Shown here: positions 1-7,200 of the stretch, one piece after another
Layout: the number at the start of each line of letters is the position of its first letter
How positions within the stretch are numbered: position 1 is the first letter of the stretch
NCBI GenBank assembly: GCA_025351555.1
Contig: JANXVS010000499.1
Location: forward strand, 1 to 8,070
Origin: Pseudomonadota bacterium
Lineage (GTDB): Bacteria > Pseudomonadota > Gammaproteobacteria > Xanthomonadales > Rhodanobacteraceae
Direction of reading: 5' to 3'
DNA length: 8,070 nucleotides
Made by a program: the position numbers and the translations under genes
Notes under the pieces: model-generated
The model's database searches: none
Seen by the model: the letters and a program-made list of their open reading frames with translations, nothing else
Told to the model about the DNA's origin: nothing

Positions 1-279
1 CCGCGCGATCCGACCGACACCTGGCATATCGCGCCGGTGCGCGTGTCCGGGGCCTGGTACACGGACGCGAAGTTCACCCACGCCAAACACACTACCGTCA
101 ACTGCGAGGATTGCCACGCCGCGCGCAAGTCAGACCACGCGACCGACCTGCTGATCCCCGGCATCGCCAACTGCCGCGCCTGCCACGGTGGCGCCTACGC
201 CCGTGACAAGGTCGCGACTACGTGCATCGCCTGTCACGGCTATCACCAGTCGGCGACGTTGAAGATGGGTACGCTATGA
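1..279 (+). CDS. Multiheme c-type cytochrome, C-terminal fragment (5' end outside window)
   Basis: The frame is open from base 1 and ends at TGA 277-279, followed directly by an in-frame TAG (280-282). The 92 visible residues hold three heme c attachment motifs: CEDCH (103-117), CRACH (172-186) and CIACH (223-237). Extra histidines (in THAKH, SDH and the final GYH) could serve as distal heme ligands. Close spacing (18 and 12 residues between motifs) with little other sequence resembles the compact multiheme modules of cytochrome c3/c7-like proteins. Heme attachment would take place in the periplasm after Sec export, so a signal peptide is expected upstream. A GTG at 37 could be read as a start, but that would give a protein with no signal peptide, and the frame continues upstream of it; I treat the gene as truncated by the window edge. 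Its total heme number is unknown. It probably carries electrons in the same pathway as the decaheme protein downstream. Confidence 0.9.
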   Translation, partial: PRDPTDTWHIAPVRVSGAWYTDAKFTHAKHTTVNCEDCHAARKSDHATDLLIPGIANCRACHGGAYARDKVATTCIACHGYHQSATLKMGTL

Positions 280-388
280 TAGGTGCATTAAAAGTGCCGG
301 CCTGCGCTATGATGTAAGCACAGGGAAACCGACGGTCAGCGTCGTTCATCACGTCAGGCACGGGCAGCGCACTCGGGGAGGAGGGGCG
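280..388 (+). promoter_or_regulatory. Intergenic leader before the lipoprotein-porin-cytochrome operon
   Basis: This is the only intergenic stretch longer than 10 bases. It is locally more AT-rich at its left end (about 280-325) than the flanking genes, as expected of a promoter zone. TATGAT at 308-313 resembles a -10 box, but no convincing -35 box lies 16-18 bases upstream, so promoter assignment is tentative. A small inverted repeat, CGACG (330-334) with CGTCG (340-344), could form a 5-bp stem, but it lacks a following T-run and is not a credible Rho-independent terminator. The cytochrome upstream could therefore be read through into the next genes, or a separate promoter may lie here. Confidence 0.35.
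377..386 (+). promoter_or_regulatory. Strong ribosome binding site for the HbpS-like lipoprotein
   Basis: The purine run GGAGGAGGGG contains AGGAG (379-383) five bases before the ATG at 389. This fixes that ATG as the start. The resulting protein begins with a proper lipoprotein signal, whereas the next in-frame ATG (419) would remove the charged N-region. Confidence 0.75.
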
Positions 389-2428
389 ATGGGGAGACAA
401 CAGTTCCGCGTGCTGGCCATGGCCGCGACCTTGACCTTGGCCGCCTGCGGTGGCGGCAGCAATTCCGGCAATCCGGTCGGTACCTCGCCGCCGCCGCCGC
501 AACCCACACCCGATTCCGGCTGCAATGGTTCCTGCGCGACTGCGCAATCGCTGCTGAGTACCGGCGACGTCCAGACCATCATCGCCCAGGCGGCGAACGA
601 AGCGCAGGCGCAGGGCAAGCCGGCGATCATCGCCGTGGTCGATCGCGTCGGCAATGTGCTCGGCGTGTATAAAATGAATGGCGCGCTGCCATTGACGACG
701 ATCACCTCGCAACGCGGCGTGGTCGGCGGTCTGGAAAACCTTCAAGTGCCCAGCGAACTCGCCGCCATCGCCAAAGCTGTGACTGGCGCGTATCTGTCGT
801 CTGAAGGCAACGCGTTCTCCAGCCGCACGGCCAGCCAGATCGTTGAGGAGCATTTCAATCCCGGTGATACCGGCACACCGGCCGGCCCCCTGTTCGGCGT
901 GCAGTTTTCGCAACTGCCCTGCTCCGATCTTTCGCAACGTTTCGCTACCGGCGCCGGCGTCGGCGCGGGACCACACCGTTCGCCGTTGGGATTGTCGGCC
1001 GATCCCGGTGGTTTCCCATTGTATAAAGGTGGAACTCCGGTCGGCGGCGTAGGCGTCGCCGCAGACGGTATCTATGGCCTGGACGCGATTGTTGAGGACA
1101 AGGATCGCAACATCGACGAATTTATCGCGACGGCCGCCACCTTCGGCTTCGGCGCGCCGATCGATCGCCGCGCCGACACCATCACCGCCGGCGGCATCAC
1201 CCTGCGTTTCAGCGATGTCGGCTTTGCGGATCTGGCTACCTCGCCTGCGAGCGCGCCGCCCTTTTCCACGTTGACCGGCGCCCTGCTCAAGGTGCCAGGA
1301 TATTCGGACGGCGCGATCTTGGCCGGTACTGCGTTTGGGCAAACGGGCTCCGGCATTCGCGCGGACACAGCGCTTTACCCCGGAATCGACGCCTTCGTGC
1401 TCGACGATGGCAACGGCAACAATCGCTATCCGCCGATTGCGGGCACCGACGGCGCCAATGCGCTCACCGCTACGGAAGCACAGACTTTGATCCAGCAGGC
1501 CCTCATCGTCGCCAACCGCGCCCGCGCGCAGATTCGCAATCCTCTGGGTAGCCAGGCGCGCGTGTCGGTTTCCGTCGTTGATACCAACGGCGTGGTGCTT
1601 GCACTGGCGCGCACGCGCGATGCACCGGTTTTCGGCACTGACGTTTCGCTGCAGAAGGCGCGCACGGCAGCGTTCAATTCCGGTGCTTTTGCGGCGAACG
1701 ACGTGGCAACGGCTACAGCGCCGACAGCGCTGATGACCACGGCCGCCGCCGACTATCTTGCCGACACCGTAACTGGAAACACGGTGGCTTTCACCACTAT
1801 TTCGGTAAGCAAGCTGAGCGACTACGTCGTGCGCGTGCGCAGCTTCCTCGGACTGCCGAACGCGCTCGGGGACGGCGCTATCGCCTTCACCGACCGTGCC
1901 GGCGGCAACATGGCGCGGCCGTATTATCCGGATGGCGTCGACGGCAATCCGCCGGGGCCTTTCAGTTTCCCGCTGGCGCAATGGAGTCCATTCCAGGTCG
2001 GCCAGCAGCTGGATCTGGTCTACAACCGCCTGGCCGTGCATGTGGCGTTCTACTTGCAGCAGGTCGGCGCCACAGTTTCATTGAATGGCACGACACTGCC
2101 CGCACTCGGCGACGTTGCACAAAATTGCACAGGTATACAACGCCTGCCGAACGGCATCCAGATCTTCCCCGGCAGCGTGCCGATCTATCGCGGCAGCGTT
2201 CTGGTTGGCGGCATTGGCGTGTCGGGTGACGGCGTGGACCAGGATGACATGGTCAGTTTCCTTGGCCTCTACAACGCCGGCGTCGCGCTTGGCGGCAAGA
2301 TCAGCAACGCACCGCCGGCAATGCGCGCAGACCAGCTGGCGCCGCAGGGCTCGCATCTGCGTTACGTACAATGTCCGCAGGCGCCGTTCCTGGATACCAA
2401 CGACGCCAATGTCTGCGAGGGCAAGTGA
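389..2428 (+). CDS. Lipoprotein with two GlcG/HbpS-like (DUF336) heme-binding-type domains
   Basis: The 679-residue product begins with a lipoprotein signal: charged RQQFR, a hydrophobic stretch, then lipobox LAAC with Cys20. Gly at +2 favours transfer to the outer membrane. A Gly/Ser and Pro-rich tether (residues 21-44, with PPPPQPTP) follows. Domain 1 spans about 50-250, with AVVDRVGNVLGVYKM (82-96) and, after an insertion, GTPVGGVGVAADG (215-227). Domain 2 spans about 360-635, with VSVVDTNGVVLALART (394-409), QKARTAAFNSG (422-432) and LVGGIGVSGDGVDQDD (605-620). These are the paired halves of the DUF336 fold, known from GlcG and from the secreted heme-binding protein HbpS. Single-domain members are about 140 residues; both copies here are enlarged by insertions between the halves. 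There are no CxxCH motifs. Cysteines at 45/49, 178, 580, 662 and 676 may form disulfides. The gene is the first of a tight three-gene set with a porin and a decaheme cytochrome, which suggests a surface or periplasm-facing heme- or redox-linked role. Heme binding itself is inferred from the family, not shown. Confidence 0.87.
   Translation: MGRQQFRVLAMAATLTLAACGGGSNSGNPVGTSPPPPQPTPDSGCNGSCATAQSLLSTGDVQTIIAQAANEAQAQGKPAIIAVVDRVGNVLGVYKMNGALPLTTITSQRGVVGGLENLQVPSELAAIAKAVTGAYLSSEGNAFSSRTASQIVEEHFNPGDTGTPAGPLFGVQFSQLPCSDLSQRFATGAGVGAGPHRSPLGLSADPGGFPLYKGGTPVGGVGVAADGIYGLDAIVEDKDRNIDEFIATAATFGFGAPIDRRADTITAGGITLRFSDVGFADLATSPASAPPFSTLTGALLKVPGYSDGAILAGTAFGQTGSGIRADTALYPGIDAFVLDDGNGNNRYPPIAGTDGANALTATEAQTLIQQALIVANRARAQIRNPLGSQARVSVSVVDTNGVVLALARTRDAPVFGTDVSLQKARTAAFNSGAFAANDVATATAPTALMTTAAADYLADTVTGNTVAFTTISVSKLSDYVVRVRSFLGLPNALGDGAIAFTDRAGGNMARPYYPDGVDGNPPGPFSFPLAQWSPFQVGQQLDLVYNRLAVHVAFYLQQVGATVSLNGTTLPALGDVAQNCTGIQRLPNGIQIFPGSVPIYRGSVLVGGIGVSGDGVDQDDMVSFLGLYNAGVALGGKISNAPPAMRADQLAPQGSHLRYVQCPQAPFLDTNDANVCEGK
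2417..2421 (+). promoter_or_regulatory. Ribosome binding site for the porin, inside the preceding gene
   Basis: GAGGG lies eight bases before the ATG at 2430 and within the last codons of the lipoprotein gene. It supports the start that directly follows the TGA (TGATATG) and suggests translational coupling of the two genes. Confidence 0.6.
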
Positions 2429-2429
2429 T

Positions 2430-4262
2430 ATGCGCGCCGAACTTCGCTCTCGCATCATTTGTGCCAGTATCGGGATTGCGGCAATTGCTGCGTTGTCCAC
2501 AAATTCCTACGTTGCCGCGCAACAGGTAGCGATCGCAGCACCAAGCGTGCTCGAACTTTTCGGCATTCTGCCGGCACCGACCTACGATCCAGCCGAATCG
2601 CAGATTCCACGGCGCCGTCCCGGACACGCCTACGAGCCACTGCCGGAATTCACCGTGCAGAATCCGGACGGCATCGCGCCAGCGCCGGTCGATCAGGCGG
2701 GCGCCTTCCTGCCGGTGCCGGACCGCTGGCGCATCATGGAAACGCTCGGCTTCAAGTTTCCGCTGACCGATCCTTACAATCAGAATGTGCTCAAGGGCGA
2801 CAAGCCGATCGATGGCAAGGATCATTTCCTGGCACTGAGTTTCATCTCCGACACTTTCATCAAGGCACAGAGCACGCCGCTGCCCGTCGGCCCGCAAGGC
2901 ACCGGCCGCGGCGGCGAGCTGGATGCGCTGGGACACATCAACCAGTCCGCCTTCGTGCAGAATTTCATCGCCAGTGTCGACTATTTCAAGGGTGATACCA
3001 CGTTCAAGCCGCCGGAGATCGAGTACAAGGCCACGCTTGCGTTCAACTACAACCGCGTCAATACGCAAGAGGCGCGCTCGCTGCAGATCGATCCGCGGCT
3101 GGGCAAAAGCCGCGACGACGGCTTCCTCGGCGTGCAGGAATTGTGGGTCGACAAGCATCTTCGCGATGTGGATTCGCGCTACGACTTCGATAGCCTGCGC
3201 ATTGGCATCCAGCCTTTTTCTACCGATTTCCGTGGCTTCCTGTTCCAGGATTCGGAGCCCGGTATCCGCCTGTTTGGCGACCGCGACAACAACCGCTGGC
3301 AATACAACTTCGCCTACTTCCGTCGGCTCGAGAAGGATCTCAATTCCGGGCTGAACGACGTCACCAAATCGCCGCGTCACGACGATATCCTGCTCGGAAA
3401 CGTGTATCGCCAGGATTTCCCCTGGACCGGTTTCACCTCGCAGGCAACAATCGTCTTCAATCACAACAGCGACGACCGCTTCTACGATTCCAACGGCTTC
3501 ATCGAGCGCCCCGCCGCGCTCGGTCTGCAGCTGCCGCGCAGTTACAACGTCACCTATCTCGGCTACAACGGTGACGGCCATATTGGCCGCGTCAACCTGA
3601 CCGCCTCCGCCTACGGTGTCATCGGCCACCAGTCGCATGGAGTATTTGTGGAAGAATCCACAAGTATCCGCGCCGGTTTTGCCGCCGCGGAAGCCTCGAT
3701 GGATTTCGACTGGATCCGCGCGCGCCTCTCAGCTGCGTACGCCAGTGGTGACAAGAACGCCTATGACGACCGCTCGACCGGCTTCGACGCAATCTTCGAG
3801 AACCCGATCTTCGCCGGCGCCGATACCAGCTATTTCATCAGCCAGGGCATCCCCCTGATCGGTGGCGGTGGCGTGGCCCTGGTGCAGCCAAACGGCATGC
3901 TGCCCGATCTGCGCACATCCAAGGAACAAGGCCAATCGAACTTCGACAATCCCGGCCTGCGCTTGATTGGACTTGGCGCCGACTTCGACCTGACCCCAAC
4001 CTCGCGCGTCTCCGGCAATCTCAACGAATTGTGGTTCGACAACACCGCGACATTGGAAGCCGCGCGTCAACAAGCCGGCATCGGGCGCAGCATCGGCACC
4101 GATGCCTCGGTCGCCTGGATCTACCGGCCATTCTTCACCCAGAACGTCGTGGTGCGCCTGTCCGGCGCAGTGCTGCGGCCGGGTTCGGGCTTCAAGAGTC
4201 TCTTCGGCACCGATCACTCGCTTTACTACTCGGTGCTGGCCAACGTCATCGTGACCTATTGA
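2430..4262 (+). CDS. Outer-membrane beta-barrel (porin-like) protein
   Basis: The 610-residue product starts at the ATG one base after the previous stop. The same frame stays open back into the preceding gene, but that part is only a shadow of the lipoprotein gene and lacks signal features. Residues 1-30 form a type I signal peptide (RSR, then a hydrophobic AI-rich core, cleavage after VAA before QQ). A proline-rich N-terminal segment (about 45-100) follows. From about 130 onward the sequence shows alternating polar/aromatic strands and Asp/Asn/Gly-rich turns, for example DRDNNRWQYNFAYFRR (284-299) and SYNVTYLGYNGDGHIG (371-386). It ends in VLANVIVTY, with the C-terminal aromatic residue typical of outer-membrane barrels recognised by the BAM machinery. 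The segment around 440-465 (GDKNAYDD, then GFDAIFENPIFAG) resembles alginate-export/porin-type barrels. The only cysteine is in the signal peptide, so the N-terminal CxxC of MtrB is absent. Given its position between the lipoprotein and the decaheme cytochrome, it may be the barrel of a porin-cytochrome complex; a simple solute porin is the alternative. Confidence 0.82.
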   Translation: MRAELRSRIICASIGIAAIAALSTNSYVAAQQVAIAAPSVLELFGILPAPTYDPAESQIPRRRPGHAYEPLPEFTVQNPDGIAPAPVDQAGAFLPVPDRWRIMETLGFKFPLTDPYNQNVLKGDKPIDGKDHFLALSFISDTFIKAQSTPLPVGPQGTGRGGELDALGHINQSAFVQNFIASVDYFKGDTTFKPPEIEYKATLAFNYNRVNTQEARSLQIDPRLGKSRDDGFLGVQELWVDKHLRDVDSRYDFDSLRIGIQPFSTDFRGFLFQDSEPGIRLFGDRDNNRWQYNFAYFRRLEKDLNSGLNDVTKSPRHDDILLGNVYRQDFPWTGFTSQATIVFNHNSDDRFYDSNGFIERPAALGLQLPRSYNVTYLGYNGDGHIGRVNLTASAYGVIGHQSHGVFVEESTSIRAGFAAAEASMDFDWIRARLSAAYASGDKNAYDDRSTGFDAIFENPIFAGADTSYFISQGIPLIGGGGVALVQPNGMLPDLRTSKEQGQSNFDNPGLRLIGLGADFDLTPTSRVSGNLNELWFDNTATLEAARQQAGIGRSIGTDASVAWIYRPFFTQNVVVRLSGAVLRPGSGFKSLFGTDHSLYYSVLANVIVTY

Positions 4263-4272
4263 GAACGCAGCC

Positions 4273-7200
4273 ATGACGAATGCGAAATGGGTCAAAGTAG
4301 CTGCATTGGTTTTTCTGACGCAAACGCCAGGCGCGTTCGCCCACGAAGAACAACCGATCCTGCGCAGCTACACCAGCGCGCCATCGGCACCTGCATTCCA
4401 GACCTGGGACGACGCCGGCAAGAAATCCGCTGGCTGCGTATCCTGCCACACCCAATCCGATCGCAAGACCATGCACGCAAACGAGGCCGTCGTGCTCGGT
4501 TGCACCGATTGCCATGGCGGTGATGCGAATGTTTTTACGCCGCCGGGCGAGACCTATTCCGCCGATGATCACCACGGCACCCGGGATTGGTCAGCGGGCT
4601 ATCGCGCAACGATGGACAAGGCGCACGTGCTGCCGCGTTTCCCAGAACACTGGAACACCAGCGCGAACCCGGAGCGCAGCTATACCTGGTGGATGAAGGA
4701 GTCCCCCGAGTTCGTGCGCTTCGTCAATCCAGGCGATTTGCGCGCAGCGACCGAATCCTGCGGCGCCTGTCATCTGCCGGTGATCCAGGCCAACCAGAAA
4801 AGCCTGATGGCGAACGCGGCGATGTTCTGGGGCGCAGCCGCGTATAACAATGGAATTTTACCCTACAAGCATTCCGTGCTCGGTGAAGCGTATACGCGTG
4901 ATGGCGTAGGCGCGATCACCGACAGCCAGATCGAACCCGATGCCAACATGGCCAAGCATGGCATCTTGCCGAAAATCTATCCGATGCCGGCCTGGGAAAC
5001 GACGCCGCCAGCAGATATCTTCCGCGTCTTTGAACGCGGCGGCCGCAATATCGGCACGATCTTCCCGGAAATCGGCCTGCCCGACGAATCGGGCCTGATC
5101 CAGCGCCTGGAAGAGCCCGGCCGGCCGGATCTGAAGCAATCCAACCGCGGCCCCGGCACCGGCCAGCGCGTGGCGATTCCGGTGTTGAACATCGTCAAGA
5201 CCCGCCTCAACGATCCCTTCATCTGGATGCTCGGCACCAATGACAATCCTGGCGATTTCCGTTCGTCCGGGTGTTCGGCATGCCATGTCGTCTACGCGAA
5301 TGATCGCGACACGTTCCACTCCGCGATCTATGCCAAGTACGGCAATATGGGCCTGTCACAACAGGTCGATCCAACCATTTCGCACAGCGAATCCGGCCAT
5401 CCGATCAAGCACGAATTCACCCGCCAGATTCCTACCAGCCAATGCATGATCTGCCACATGCATCAGCCGAACATGTTCATCAACACCATGCTCGGCTTCA
5501 CCATGTGGGACTACGAATCCGATGCACCGGCGATGTGGCCCAAGCAGCAGAAATATCCGACCGATGAAGAGGCACGCAAGATTCTCGACCGCAATCCCGA
5601 GGAAGCGGCGATTCGCGGCAACTGGGGCGACGTGAATTTCCTCAAGGATGACAGCCTGCAGAATCCACAATTGCACGACACCCAATTTGCGGATTATCAC
5701 GGCCACGGCTGGAATTTCCGTGGCGTCTACGCCCGCGATCGCAAAGGCGACCTGCTCGACAAGAACCGCCAGATTGTTGCCGATGACGATCCGGACAAGT
5801 GGAAGAAAACCGTGCATCTGCAATCGATCCACGTCGATGTCGGCATGCAGTGCGTGGATTGCCACTATGCGCAGGACAACCACGGCGACGGCTACGTCAA
5901 GGCCGAGGTCATGGGCGCGGTCGAGATTCAGTGCCAGGATTGCCACGGCACAGTCGACAAGCTGCCAACGCTGAAAACATCCGGCCCTGCGGCGACGCAG
6001 TACGGAAAAGACCTGCTGCTGATCCGCAATCCCGACGGCAAGAAGCGCTTCGATTGGGACGGCGGCAAGTTGATCCAGCGCTCCGCGGTCACTCCAGGTC
6101 TTGAATGGAATGTCGCGCTGCTAAAGAACGATTCCGTGCCCGGGGCACCCGGCTACGATGCCAAGGCCGTGCGTGCCCACACCGTGGCGATGGATCCGGA
6201 TACGCAGCGCTTTGGCGCCGACGTGCCGAAAGACAAGCGCGCACACAGCGAAGACAAGATGCTGTGCTACACCTGTCACACCTCCTGGACCACGAGCTGC
6301 GGCGGCTGCCACCTGCCAATCCAAGCCAACTGGAAGACCGACCGGCACAAATACGAAGGCGGCGAAACACGCAACTTCGCCACCTACAATCCGCAGGTGG
6401 CGCGCGACGACATGTTCTTCCTCGGCGTGCACGGTGAGATCAAGGATCACAAGATTGCGCCAGTGCGTTCGTCTTCAGCGCTGATACTTTCGTCGACAAA
6501 TATCAATCGCGAGAAGATCTACATCCAGCAACCGCCAATCTCGTCTGCGGGCTATTCCTCGCAGGCGTTCGCACCGCACTATCCGCACACCGAGCGCAAA
6601 ACCGAAACCAAGGACTGCGACGATTGCCATCTTTCCAAGGCTAACGACAACAATGCAATCCTCGCGCAGACGCTGCTGCTCGGCACCAAATTCATCGACT
6701 TCATCGGCTACCACGCCTGGGTCGGTGAGGAAGGCGGCATCGGCGCGGTGCAGGTCACCGAATGGGACGAGCCGCAGGCGGTGATCGGCAGCTATCTGCA
6801 CAAGTATGCCTACCCTGACTGGTTCAAGGCGCACCAGGATCGCGGCGAAAAACTCGAAGTCGCACAGGAGCACAATGCCGGCGTTTCCAATTGTATACAA
6901 CTGCGCGGCGAGTACCTGTACGTCGCCGAAGGCGCCAAGGGCATGCGCGTCTACGACGTCGCCAGCGTCGCCAACAAGGGTTTCTCCGAGAAACTCGTCA
7001 CCGCGCCGTTCTCGCCGCTGGGCCAGGACACGCATATCGCCAGCAAGGATGCGACCTGCGTGGAAATGGCGACCACGCAGCCGGTAGACCCCGTGCGCAA
7101 CAAGAGCGATTTGATGCAGGGCGCCAACCAAGAGCAGCTGATGCATCCGATTTACCGCTACGCGTTCATCACCGATGCCGAAGAAGGCCTGATCGCGACC

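Noticed and set aside
330..344. Possible terminator hairpin CGACG/CGTCG after the first cytochrome
   Set aside because: The stem is only 5 bp and no T-run follows, so it does not meet the pattern of a Rho-independent terminator.
218..2041. A 607-codon open frame on the minus strand
   Set aside because: It lies entirely opposite the lipoprotein gene, encodes an Arg/Ala/Gly-rich product with no recognisable domain or signal, and is the usual antisense shadow of a GC-rich gene.
2085..2429. Upstream extension of the porin reading frame
   Set aside because: The frame is open, but it overlaps the lipoprotein gene and gives an Arg/Ser/Ala-rich sequence without a signal peptide. The ATG at 2430 has a ribosome binding site and gives a clean signal peptide.
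2301..3638. A 445-codon open frame on the minus strand
   Set aside because: It is opposite the end of the lipoprotein gene and the first two thirds of the porin gene, with Val/Arg/Ala-rich composition and no domain. The + strand genes here have signal peptides, ribosome binding sites and operon spacing.
6891..6900. Perfect 10-base palindrome TTGTATACAA, with a related GTATACAA at 2133-2140
   Set aside because: Both sites are inside coding sequence and fully explained by codons. Two short matches thousands of bases apart do not support an operator.
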